This document shows, in pieces, positions 1-9,471 of a stretch of DNA of 64,000 nucleotides. How positions within the stretch are numbered: the stretch's first letter is position 1; each line of letters begins with the position of its first letter. The notes beneath the pieces were generated by a model. That model had not been told where the DNA came from, made no database searches, and worked only from the letters and a program-made list of their open reading frames with translations. The DNA comes from Azolla caroliniana (Eukaryota; Polypodiophyta): assembly GCA_043228905.1 (NCBI GenBank), contig JBHGNT010000008.1:1798001-1862000 (forward strand), read 5' to 3'. The translations under genes were made by a program, and so were the position numbers.

Positions 1-213
1 TCCCCCTCTTCGCCATCCTATCAGAGAGCCCAAGTGCGCCATAGCCAGCAATCCTCACCCATTAGCCACGATCCGAATCTGACTATGCCGATACCCATTT
101 CTGTCGCCTTGTGTTCATGGCTTGTGGAGAAACGCTTGGATGGATACATCTGAGTCGCCTCCCCACCTCCCCACCCTGAAGTCCTAGATATCGCCAGGAA
201 GCTCAATATCGAC

Positions 214-489
214 ATGGTCACCAACACATCCATCCGGAAAAAGCTTGACCTGTCATCTCTAGGTGAAAGGCAGTTCGAAATCCCTCCTGAGGAATCTTTG
301 CAGAGATATTTCGGTCCATATTTGTCATCCGCCAAGGCATATAGAACGAAGGAGATCTCAGACCCCTTTTTCCACGAAATCACAAAGTTCCTGTTGGAGG
401 TCGGATGCGTACCTGTAAACGTATATGGGATGCCCAAGCAGAAGGCAGGTATCATCATTGATACCTTTGAAGGGCGTGCGGTCGATTGA
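214..489 (+). CDS. Unrecognised ORF, probably the tail of a T1 retroelement protein
   Basis: An open frame of 91 codons. I do not recognise a domain in it. The same frame is open upstream to a TGA at about 151, and the sequence around that stop still reads like protein, so this may be the last part of a longer broken frame. It lies upstream of the coiled-coil pseudogene and the 3' LTR on the same strand, so the likeliest setting is the interior of LTR element T1. It could also be chance coding. Nothing supports a function. Confidence 0.25.
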   Translation: MVTNTSIRKKLDLSSLGERQFEIPPEESLQRYFGPYLSSAKAYRTKEISDPFFHEITKFLLEVGCVPVNVYGMPKQKAGIIIDTFEGRAVD

Positions 490-953
490 GGGGTCATTAC
501 AGGGCCGGCATTACGGGAAGGCCTGCACGCTATCAAGGAGTCAAAATGCTCGGGCCTATCATACAACAGTATCTGACGATACTATTCCCACCCCGAGGTC
601 TGCCGGCACCGCAGCCCAGCAAACCCACGCCGCCACCACAATCCGCGAAGCAAAGGTTAGCGGAGTTAACCACCACAGAGTGGGAGGATGAACCCCAACC
701 CGCCCAGCCGAACACGCGATAGGAACAGTAGGCTGAGCGCACCGAGGAAGTGGCACAGGAGCTAGAAGCCGAACCACAACCAGAAAGCCCGAGGCCGAAA
801 TGGCAGAGATTGGACAGGAAAGATGGGCGCGGGTTAGTTAAAGACACACTCGCGGGCAAAGATATGGCAACCGGGGTCGACAGCTCCGTAGCTACGGAGC
901 CCAACACCACCTTCGAAATAATCCAGGAGCCATGGCCGATGATTACGGCCTAG
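486..953 (+). pseudogene. Proline/glutamate-rich broken frame in T1
   Basis: One reading frame through this stretch gives a Pro-rich and Glu-Pro-Gln-Pro-rich peptide, interrupted by stops near 720 and 729. The E-P-Q-P motif seen here (DEPQPAQP, EAEPQPESP) recurs in the acidic tail of the next ORF (EEEPQPMSLE, QEEPQPHSLE). This suggests that the two segments belong to one original protein, or arose by duplication within the element. No known domain is visible. Composition is GC-richer than in the AT-rich intergenic parts of the window, in line with element coding sequence. Confidence 0.3.
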
Positions 954-2729
954 TCACAGCGGGGAAAGGCATATTTACAGCAGAAAGCGAGGTCCTGGCA
1001 TATTCGGACATTCCGGACACGGCCCATGAGTTTGGCGCACTATTGCAGTTCGGAACCACTTTTGAACTCATGGAATTTTTGGCAACGCAAGAAATAAAAG
1101 TCTCACAAAGAATGGCCGAGGAGCACACGGAGCACCAGATGATCGAGCGCGCGCTAACACAAACGGCGGAAAGCAACGATGAGGATCAATTACCTAGAGT
1201 CGGCAGACAGAGGAACGTCAGTATACGCCGAATGGGGATGGAACTACCCCCATTAAACGCAACCCTGGTCGAAGTTCATCGGGAATTTGCAAAGGTTAGT
1301 ATAGGCGCCAAGGATATGGCGATTAAAAATAAAAATGTTTGGAAGACTGTCAAACTGACCCAAGTCGAGCTACAAAAGGCCAACGCACGCATCACGGAGT
1401 TAGAGCTTAACGCGACTTCGGCGCAACAGGCAGCTCAACCAACAGCCAACGCCACCGAGGCCCTAAGAGAAGAAATTGAAGCCCAAACTGCCATTGCCTC
1501 GAAAGCAAAACGGGTCGTGCAACTGGCGGAATCAGAGATTGACCGTCTCTGCTCCGAACTTCGCCAGTCCTCGGACAGAGAGAAAGACATCCGGGCCAAC
1601 GGCCGAAAGGTAGTAAAAACACTTGAGGAGAAACTCGCAGCGAAGGCAGCACAACACACTTGCATGAAAGAAGAAAATATCAAACTACGGGAGGAAGCAA
1701 GAAAATCGAAAGTGGCGATTACGGGGCTCCGGGCGTTATTAGAAAAAAAGAAAGCATGGTTCAACGAGCAACTAGTTGGAGAATAGGAGAGGAGGCATCA
1801 AGTAGAAATCCGCTTGAATAATGAAATGGGAAAGCTGGGAGAACTACATTCGAAGGAATCTCAACTCTGGGCAGGAATGAGGAGCACTTATGAGGAAGTG
1901 GCAACGGTTAGTAAACAAGAAATTGAAAACCTCAAGAAATCCGTAGAAGAAGCACGCAACCATTGCCAAGCAATAGCAGACAACGTGCGCATACTTCTGC
2001 AAACAAATCGGCAGAGGTTTACGACGCAATTAAAATCAAGGCTAGACAAAGGATGGATGGTGTGGGCCGCACAAGCGGCGGAATTGCATACGTACCAGGC
2101 GGACATGAAGGAAAGATGGTCGGGGGTTCTACAAACTCAATGAGGAAAGCATTGCGGCAGTACGCGAGGACCTAGTGCAGGACTATCGCATGCTAGCGGA
2201 CCAACATTCCGAGGAACTCGCACAACTACAAGATGATTTTGGCGAAAGTCAGGAGGACCTGTTTCACCAGATTATGCAAGCCGGCAGCACGCGAACAAAT
2301 GAGGAATCCATCGCGATACCAATTCTAGATACTGCCGAAGAAGAGGAACCTCAGCCCATGTCACTAGAAATTACCACTACAATGGACAAGACGGAACGAC
2401 GAGTGAAACCCCCCTCAATACCAGAAAGCGAAACCGCCGACCAAGAGGAACCCCAACCCCACTCACTAGAGTGTACGTCTATGGCCAACATCACGGAGGA
2501 AGTTACGGACGAAACAGAACCGCGACCTACCGCAATCCCGCTAATGGCTGAACCAACCACAATAGCACAAGAACCCAGACCGCCCACACAGGAAGCCAAT
2601 GACACCATGGGAAGCCCTCCCGACCAAGCAGGGGAACCACACAACGACGCGCCCACGGGCCCTACGCCGTCCCCGGACCTGAACATCAGAGTAGAACCAA
2701 ACATCATGGCCATTTCGGAGGAAGATTAA
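932..2729 (+). pseudogene. Coiled-coil protein pseudogene at the 3' end of LTR element T1
   Basis: A roughly 600-codon reading frame broken twice. It starts at an ATG in good context (932), runs to an in-frame TAG at 1784-1786, continues in the same frame to about 2130, then shifts by one nucleotide and continues to the stop at 2727-2729. The middle (about residues 120-430) is rich in Lys/Glu/Ala/Leu heptads and should form long coiled coils. The tail is acidic and Pro-rich with repeated EPQP motifs. It ends just before a purine tract and a putative 3' LTR, the place where some plant LTR elements (Athila, some Tat, SIRE) carry an extra or env-like ORF. I see no signal peptide or membrane segment. 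Assignment as a third ORF is inference. Confidence 0.5.
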
Positions 2730-2738
2730 AGGGGTGGG
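2728..2738 (+). promoter_or_regulatory. Polypurine tract of T1
   Basis: A purine run (AAAGGGGTGGG) starts inside the stop codon of the coiled-coil ORF and ends two bases before the proposed LTR start. Position and composition fit the plus-strand priming site of an LTR retrotransposon. Confidence 0.45.
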
Positions 2739-2740
2739 TC

Positions 2741-3242
2741 TGACGTGCCATGGCACTGTCCCACAAGCATGCCAGGTGTTGTCCACTGGAATAGTAACCG
2801 ATGGACAACAACGCAAAAATATAGACTATAGTAATATTGTAACGCATGTAAACGGTTCACGCAGGAAGCGTGAACGGCTTAAAGACCTTGCGTATATAAA
2901 GGGCAGAAAACCTCTGATAGAGGTAGCTGTAATTTTGAATGTAAAAGGCATATCTTAATAGAGTTCTATCTTCTCTGATCCCTGTGCGTATCTATGGTTA
3001 ATCTACTGTGTCTGTGATTCTTGGTGGCGTAGTGTAGTCATAAGAGCATAGGCGTGAGTGACAGTGTGGTTGCTAGTCCACTGTCTAAGGAGTTCGATTG
3101 TAGCCGACTCCCTTATATGCTACTAGGATACGGGAGGTATCCCACTAAGTATTACACTACGACGATACCATTCATTGCAACACAATCTCTTTGAGGTCTA
3201 GGTCGAAGGATTGATCGTAGACCGTGTTCCTAATCGGTAACA
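2741..3242 (+). mobile_element. Putative 3' LTR of element T1
   Basis: A 502-bp noncoding block beginning TGACGTGCC after the purine tract and ending ATCGGTAACA, exactly where E1 sequence starts (TCCATCAATTC; compare the intact match near 58574 in E2). A TATA motif at about 2893 (GTATATAAAGGG) fits a U3 promoter. The right boundary is firm because it is an insertion junction in E1. The left boundary is less certain. No second LTR is in the window, so the 5' half of T1 lies to the left. The expected target duplication on the missing side would be TCCAT. Confidence 0.5.
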
Positions 3243-4726
3243 TCCATCAATTCATATGTGTGGTTTTCATGCAGGAAATCCATCTCATCATGCATGGCAC
3301 TTAACCACTTGCAGTTGTGGATGTCTTTCTTTGCTTCTTCGAAGCTTTCCTGCTCCCCCTCATCGGTTAGCAATACATGCTCTGCATCCGAAAATCTACG
3401 GGGGGTTCTTCTCTCTCTGAGATGGTATCTTCGTCCTTGGTTTCTGACTACCAGCTCCTCTGTTTGTTCTTCATTCAAATCCGATTTAGGATCTTGTCCG
3501 GTTCCGGTGTCTTCTTCTTCTTCTTTTTCGGTCGGTTCAATTTCTTGTCTGAATCCGGCTGGTTCGTCGAGTGTCATCCGACTTCCGACTAACATTCGGT
3601 TTTCAACCAGGTAAGTCCTTGTGTCCTCAAGCCGATTTTCATTGGATGATCAGGAGTTCATCACCTTCTTCAGCGACTCCTAGTTGGCAATGGTCTTGTC
3701 TTCCATGAAGACTATATCCCGACTCCGGAACACCTTCTTGTCGACCAAATCCCACACCCAGTAACCGAACTCATCATCGCCATATCCAAGGAATATGCAT
3801 GGTCTGAACTTCGGATCTACCTTTGCTCTCTTGTCCTTTGCAACATGCACATAGGCGAGACACCCGAACAACTTCAGATGCCGGTAAGAGACGGCTTTAC
3901 CGGTCCATACTTTCTGCAGTGAGTCTCCTTCCAAGGGAGTTCAGGGTGATTTGTTTATCACATATGTAACCGCCATCAGCGCCTCAGCCCAAAATGTCTT
4001 GGGTAGCTTTGCATGTGCTAGCATGCTCCGAACTCTCTCCATCACGGTCCGGTTCATCTGTTCAGCTAGCCCATTTAGTTCCGACATCTTCGGCACGGTA
4101 AATTCAAGCCTGATTCCCTTCGATCGACAGTACTCCTCGAACTACCCCCGGTACTCTCTTTCGTTATCTGCTCGAACTGCTTTCAGCTTCTAGCCTCTTT
4201 CTCTTTCCACTCTTGTCTGGAGTTCCTTGAAGACAAACAACTCCTAATCCTTTGTCTTCAATGGTGAGACCCATAGTTTCTTGCTCTGGTCATCTATGAA
4301 CGTCACAAAGTAGTGCGATCCGGCATGTGACTTCGTGTCCACTTGACACACATCGGTATGCACCAGCTCCAGTGGTGCATTCCGTCTCATCGATGGTCTT
4401 GACAAGAAGGAGGTTCAATTTTTCTTGTCGGCTAAGCAATCGGTGCACTTCTCAAGATGCACGTTTTCAGCAAGCCTTCTCATCCCTTTCTGGCTCATAT
4501 GACATAGTCTCTTGTGCCACAACTCACCGACAGTATCAGATACTACGTTCATTTCTTCCCGGTATATCCGGGTATGCATCAGGTATAGCGTGTTGATCTT
4601 CTAGGCCTGAGCTGCGATCAAGCTTCCCTTGTTGAACTTCATGACTCCGTTTTGAATGCTACCCGTGTAGTCTTCATCATCTAGCTGACCAGCTTATATC
4701 ATGTTCAACCAAACCTCCGAAATGTG
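3243..4726 (-). pseudogene. E1 integrase and N-terminal reverse transcriptase
   Basis: Read on the minus strand, this gives GAG-pre-integrase residues (ELWHKRLCHMSQKGM, near 4500), a DDE integrase core with stops and frameshifts, and an open stretch at 3680-3934 with the copia integrase C-terminus (HLKLFGCLAYVH, FLGYGDDEFGYWVWD). An acidic linker at 3230-3595 then leads into the RT start (KWLSAMHDEMDFLHENHTYEL). The frame ends at the T1 junction, so the last few residues are T1 sequence. Stops in the core rule out an active integrase. Confidence 0.75.
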
Positions 4727-5816
4727 TCAGACATCCTTCAAGAGCAACTTGCACCCGGCTAATGTAGTCAACCACACGTCTCCTATGCTGACGATTCGAC
4801 ATGTGCCTTCATTCCCCATCCAGACACAACCGTTATCTACGGCTGTGTAGGATGAGAAGCATTTCCGGTCCGGTGTTAGATGGAACGATGCTCCGGAATC
4901 GACAACCCACTTTGTCTCGTCGCCAACAAAGTTTAACTCATTCTCCTCGGTAATGAGCATCAATTCTTCTTCACTTGTCGTGATTGCTGTCGTTCCCTTC
5001 CAATCCGAGCCTTTCCGGTCCGAACCCTTCTTCGAATCAACACTATGGGTTCCTTTCTCTTTCCGGAAATACCGACAATTCTTCTGGAAGTGCCCCGGCT
5101 TCCCACAGTAGAAGCAAGTAGGCCTCCCCCTTGACTTCGACCTCGTCCCCGATTTGTCCCGGTTTTGGGGACTCCGATCCCAGCCTCTTCCTTGGTTGTG
5201 GTCATCTTGCCTAACCAAGGGCTTCGTATCAGTTCCAGACTCCTGGTCCTTTTGGCGAGCTTCTTCATCTAGCAAGCTTGATTTTACCCTTGCTAGGGAT
5301 AACTGCTTTCCTTCCGGCCCGGCGTTGCCCAACGTGACGGCTAACGTCTCCTAACTATTCAGGAGGGAATCGAGCAAGAGCAATGCGAGTACCTCATCCG
5401 CGAGAGGTACTTCCAACAATGTGCCTTGGTGTATTAGCCCCTGGAAGGCATTCATGTGCTACGCCATACTGGAGCCGTCATGGTACCGGAGCCTCACTAA
5501 CTTCCGGAATACCTAAACCTGATTAACGACATTTTTGTTCTGGAACATGATGTCGATCTTCTCCCAAAGTTCATGAGCCTTACTTTCTTCTTCGAAGTTG
5601 TTGTATAGGCTCATGTTGATGAAGCACCGGATGTACGTCATCATCTTCACGTGCATCACCTCCCATGTCACGGCATTGATCTTATCCGGTTTCTTGTCCC
5701 CCGAATTGTACCGGAAACAAAAGATCTTTAACCACCAGCATGTCCCTGATCTTCGACTTCCACACTGAGTAGTTGGAGCCGGTGATCTTGAACATGCTAC
5801 CGAACGACTCTTCCAT
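4727..5816 (-). pseudogene. E1 gag and aspartic protease
   Basis: Gag begins at an ATG at 5816 on the minus strand and is recognisable, though broken, down to about 5340. From 5332 to 4727 the frame is open and carries a CCHC zinc knuckle (CFYCGKPGHFQKNC), a basic Ser/Lys-rich spacer, then the retroviral-type protease signature WVVDSGASFHLTPDRK. In copia elements this polyprotein packages RNA and is cut by the protease. Stop codons in the gag half mean that no full polyprotein can be made. Confidence 0.75.
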
Positions 5817-5830
5817 TTCTTGTGTTGTTC

Positions 5831-5842
5831 GCTATGATACCA
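5831..5842 (-). promoter_or_regulatory. E1 primer-binding site
   Basis: On the minus strand this reads TGGTATCATAGC, one mismatch from the TGGTATCAGAGC initiator-methionine-tRNA primer site usual in plant copia elements. It lies three bases inside the 5' LTR end. Confidence 0.8.
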
Positions 5843-5845
5843 ATT

Positions 5846-6425
5846 TGATAGGAACTAGCGCAGAAGTATTTCTTGGTTAGAACTGAGTCTCAAATCACTC
5901 TATGAAGGACCAAACACAGAAATGGGAAATAGGTATCTAATGAATGCACGTACACAAAACAACGATAGAGAACAAAAGATTTTTACGTGGAAAACCCTAA
6001 TCGGGAAAAACCACGACACCCCACAAACTTTGAACTATCACTATATGAGAGGAAATACAAATTGGAAACATAGAGGCAACGACCTCGTGCTCGTGATCTT
6101 CACTAGATGGCGGTTACAATAGAAAGTGCTCGTAGCTACACACACACTCTCTCCCTCTTTGTACAACAATAATAACAACAACATCCCCATTCTGTGATAG
6201 CCCTAAGTCATATTTATACTCATATGAACTTAGGGCTATTTACAAATATAGCCTCAATAGGCTTAATCTAATATATTTACAAATGTGTGTCATCCTCCGG
6301 TTCTCACCGGGTTCATCCGATCCGGTTTTTGGATTCCATTTGGATCTCTTCCGGATCCGGTTCCTTGATCCGGTTCTCCTCCAGTTCTCAACCGGATCCC
6401 ATCCGGAGGGAACAAAATCCCAACA
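5846..6425 (-). repeat. 5' LTR of E1 (580 bp)
   Basis: On the minus strand it begins TGTTGGGATTTTG and ends CTATCA, the TG...CA form. The right edge is the junction with C1 coding sequence; the left edge is set by the primer-binding site. The U3 part (6290-6420) is dense in ATCCGG/CCGGAT motifs. A short CT-rich stretch near 6150 is followed by the U5 side. The same LTR recurs at 56067-57101 (E2) and 60651-61175 (E3). Confidence 0.85.
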
Positions 6426-6617
6426 TGGCAAACATGGCGGTGCCGACATTATTTGTGTTCAGGATGAACATCCTCCCTTCCCTGCACCCTTGCGCGATTA
6501 TCCGGCCTTCTTCCTCGATGAAGCACTCGAGGTCCGTAAACCGCACTTGCATTCCTTGGTCGACGATTTGTCCGACCGACACCAGGTTCTTTGTGATTGT
6601 CGAAATGTGTAGTACGT
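6426..6617 (-). mobile_element. C1 copia fragment: GAG-pre-integrase segment, right half
   Basis: The minus-strand frame reads NVLHISTITKNLVSVGQ and then GRMFILNTNNVGTAMFA, the stretch between protease and integrase in copia pol. It is contiguous with 13266-13663 once G1 is removed (the codons join as L-M-N-V-L-H). It ends at 6426 where E1 is inserted. The matching continuation (KGQKIESDIDLWHKR) is at 56066 and leftwards, beside E2. Confidence 0.85.
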
Positions 6618-6856
6618 TGTCGTGAAGAAAACCGTCCACGAGCGGAATCGGTGCGCCGGAGCGTAGGAACCGGCTCTTCTTGCGCGTTGTACATAAGAGA
6701 GAATGTTGTACATAGAAGATCCTAGGCAGGTAGATTCGGTAGAAAGGGAGTTAATGGGAAACGGCTCCTTCCTTGCCTATAAAAGGAGGGAGACGAGGAG
6801 GGGCGAGGGGATCGCGGAGAGTCGAGGACGAAGTGTTGTCGGTTCGTGGGCGAAGG

Positions 6857-6890
<34 letters not shown>

Positions 6891-7263
6891 TCGCAAACGC
6901 CATAGCTTCCTTCTGTGCAGGTTTCGGGAGGCTCGCGCTGCTCTGAGAAATGCCTGAGTGCTTCCGGCAGCACCTCCAACCTACTCCTTCCTTTCTGTGC
7001 GTTTACGAACAGGTATCGGCATCTGTTCGCCGGCTTGTTCGGTTGTAACCGACTCCGTGTTGTGTTGTTTGTCTTTGTTAATACATACATACGTTCGTGT
7101 CTCTCTGTGTCGCTTTCCCACTTTCGTCTTTGTGTCGAAGGGCCGTGTCCCCGTGAATCTACTCTCGCACGTAGTGGGTCTCTTCTCCTTTCTCTCTTGC
7201 TCTTCGGTACAGGACCCCCGTGGTCCCGCCTCATTCCACGCATCCGCGAGGAAAACCTCGACA
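6618..7263 (+). repeat. 5' LTR of G1 (646 bp)
   Basis: Begins TGTCGTGAAGAAAACC and ends AACCTCGACA. A TATA box (CCTATAAAAGG) lies at about 6776-6786, and a pure CT tract at 6859-6887 lies in the predicted leader. The 3' copy has a 45-nt CT tract against 29 nt here, which accounts for the whole 16-bp length difference between the LTRs. Confidence 0.92.
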
Positions 7264-7267
7264 TCTT

Positions 7268-7287
7268 TGGTGAACCCGACGTGAAAG
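7268..7287 (+). promoter_or_regulatory. G1 primer-binding site
   Basis: TGGTGAACCCGACGTGAAAG begins four bases after the LTR and starts with the TGG that pairs with a tRNA CCA end. The identical sequence occurs on the minus strand in G4 (21149 downwards), which supports it as a functional site. I do not assign the tRNA. Confidence 0.7.
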
Positions 7288-7307
7288 AGGCGGCAGAAGA
7301 GTAGAAG

Positions 7308-8190
7308 ATGAAAGGGTCGGATCTTGCAGAGGCCATGGCTTCGGCCGTGGATCGGATATTGAGCGCACGCGAGGGCTCCGGCACCCTCGACAGAGCCATT
7401 GAGGCGGTCGTAGGTACGATCGGCCGGTTCAGCGGAAAGGATGCCACAAAGTATTTGGCATCCTACGGGGCAGAAGAAAGGCGTCTTGCCGGGTTCCCTC
7501 GAGTGGCGATGTCGAGCATCCATGCGAGGTGCTCGAGGTACGGGTGGAGAGCCGTACCTGGGAGGAGTTCGAAGGCCGACTCCTAGAAAAATACAGGCTG
7601 GACGACGCACTCCGGCTTTCGAAACGGGACTTCATGAAATGGGTGGAGTCCCCCGACAAGGGAAGAAACGCGTCGGCACTCCTCTGGGAGTTCGAAGAAC
7701 GCTTTGCGCGCCTTTTGGCGCTTGACCGAACCGTTCTGGATACGAGCCGGGTCCTACTGTTCGTCAAGTCGGTGGACGAGCGGGACCGGGATCAAGTCGG
7801 CTCCTTGCTGGAAACCGAAGATGGGCTGACGACCGACTGGGCTGCGGTTAAGAGAGTCTGTGGCCATTTCGATAAACGGCGAGAATGGGCTGACAACGGG
7901 GCGGCCGGCGCGGGCTCTGTCACAGCAAGGAGGCTTGAACCGGCACCGCAAGTGCAAAGGGAAGAAACCCGGGAATAGCTCGAAACCGGTCCGGCTTCGA
8001 CCGGCATGGTCAATGGCTCGTCCGGAGGAGCAGCGCTGGAGGAGTTGACGCGGGCGATAAAGGATCTCCAGATCGCCTAGACTCGAAGGGAAGGCAGCGA
8101 ACCGGCTCGTGACCGACGGCCGGCAGCAGGGAACAGGTGCATGTGGTGTGACGAGGTCGGCCACATCCGGAAGGACTGCGGCGATTTCGC
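7308..8190 (+). pseudogene. G1 gag with CCHC zinc knuckle
   Basis: Starts at ATG 7308. Residues FSGKDATKYLASY lead into a gypsy gag fold, which after a frameshift near 7530 continues as RTWEEFEGRLLEKY and FMKWVESPDKGR to the stop at 7976-7978. Read-through of that stop leads to a CCHC knuckle (CMWCDEVGHIRKDC) at 8138-8179. Gag forms the particle and binds RNA. The matching gag in G4 has FDGRNITKFLDAY and LMKWIE at equivalent positions, which shows that the two elements are related. The frameshift is either a real lesion or a sequencing error. Confidence 0.8.
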
Positions 8191-8287
8191 AGAAGCGTTG
8201 AGGAATCGGGTGGTGTACCTGTGGGAAGGTCGGGTGCACGCCGGCGACACCAGGAGGGCCCTGAACCGAAACGACGGGTGAGGAGGA

Positions 8288-8956
8288 ATGAAGAGACTGA
8301 TGGAAGCGGCAACGGCCCGACACGTGGAGGCCATCCACTACTCGGCGTCGGCCGGCATTCGGGTCGGGGGCAGCGAGGCCCGAAAGGAGAGCAAGGACGG
8401 GTTCTGGTCGGCAATGCTGGAAGGCCTTGCCGGCGCACGGCTAAGGAAAGATGAAACAGACCGCGCTGAGAGACGGGTCCGAGAAATAACCGGGTGGAGC
8501 GATCCGGTCGAGGAGAAGACGGGCTTTGTAGAAGCCGCCTGCCGGAACTACGAGGCTCTGGTTGAAGACAAACGGGTGGGGAAAACCGGAGCGGTCGGGC
8601 CCTCACAACGGTACGAGACCCGATTCGGGCAACGACGGAACGATGCCGGTGGGTCCAACTCGCAAGATAACCCCAGGAAGGGCGGATACCAACTGGGGAC
8701 GGAAATAGAAAGGACTACGAACCTACGAAAGGTCCTAGAAGAACGGATCCTCGACAACAAAGTGGAGCTGTCATTGCGGGAGGTGCTAGGGATCACCAAG
8801 AAGGAGTTCCACGACTCCATTGTAGACTTGGTGAAACGGAAGAGGGTGTCGATGGAGACGGAACCGGAAAGACCGGTAGAGGTGTGGACGACGCACATCG
8901 ACGACTCGGCGCTGGCAGATGAGTGGGCGGAGAGCCACTATTCGAGGCCACACTAG
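8288..8956 (+). CDS. G1 gag-pol linker region
   Basis: An open frame of 222 codons between knuckle and protease, rich in Arg, Glu and Lys. Near its end it reads VELSLREVLGITKKEFHDS, a segment that precedes the protease in related gypsy polyproteins. It ends at a TAG just before the protease, probably a degraded codon in a longer polyprotein. No catalytic motif is seen. Confidence 0.55.
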   Translation: MKRLMEAATARHVEAIHYSASAGIRVGGSEARKESKDGFWSAMLEGLAGARLRKDETDRAERRVREITGWSDPVEEKTGFVEAACRNYEALVEDKRVGKTGAVGPSQRYETRFGQRRNDAGGSNSQDNPRKGGYQLGTEIERTTNLRKVLEERILDNKVELSLREVLGITKKEFHDSIVDLVKRKRVSMETEPERPVEVWTTHIDDSALADEWAESHYSRPH

Positions 8957-9408
8957 GCCCGAGCGACCACGGAGACCCTGGTAAAGATCGGAGATGTTCA
9001 GGAACCGGTGGTGGCATTGGTGGACCACAGTTCGGAAATAAACCTGATGTCCATGGACTTCTATAAGAAAGGGAAGTGCCCGATCAACACCAAGCACGGG
9101 TGGAAGATACGGGCGGCGACACGCGCCACCGAGGAACTGCATGGGGCCTGCCCGAACGTGCGAGTCAAGATCGGCGACGTCGAGATTGACCAGCACTTCT
9201 TCGTACAGGAGACGTCCTCGCAGCCGGTCATATAAGGTGAACCATACATCACGGCGGCGCGGATGGAGACCAAGGTGCTAGACAACGGTTCGGCCTACGC
9301 GAGGGTCAAAAGCCAGGACGGGCGCCATTCGGTCCAATTTCTGACGGTGCGGCCAAACCACGAGAGAAACCGCGAATCCCTTGGTGGCGAGAACCGGGAG
9401 GATTTTTA
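8957..9408 (+). pseudogene. G1 aspartic protease
   Basis: The active-site stretch reads VVALVDHSSEINLMS, a D-H-S/G-S variant of the usual D-T/S-G-A triad. It is followed by a beta-rich domain (PNVRVKIGDVEIDQHFFVQE) and the flap-end residues EPYITAARMETKVL. An in-frame TAA after QPVI (near 9235) breaks the domain. In its family this enzyme cuts the Gag-Pol precursor. Confidence 0.65.
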
Positions 9409-9471
9409 GAGAGGGCTGCCAAGGCGTGGGGCCGAGACAGCCCGGACACTCGGGAAAGACCCCACGACTGT

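Larger units (their letters stand above)
3243..6425 (-). mobile_element. Copia element E1, 5' half (LTR, gag, PR, IN, start of RT)
   Basis: Ty1/copia order on the minus strand: 5' LTR 5846-6425, primer-binding site 5831-5842, gag from 5816, zinc knuckle and protease, integrase, then the start of reverse transcriptase, cut at 3243 by T1. The 3' half should continue left of the window beyond T1. The outer flank at 6426 is C1 copia coding sequence, interrupted after codons reading MFA. The 5 bp TGGCA at 6426-6430 is the presumed target duplication. Frames are broken many times, so the element is dead. E2 and E3 at the right end belong to the same family. Confidence 0.85.

Noticed and set aside
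21-566. Minus-strand 181-codon frame at the window start
   Set aside because: No recognisable features; it opposes the plus-strand T1 frames, whose composition is more protein-like.
6722-7610. Long minus-strand open frames across the G1 LTRs (also 12763-13273)
   Set aside because: They are the reverse of LTR leader sequence, are Ser/Arg or Glu-Arg repeats produced by the CT tract, and occur in both LTRs.
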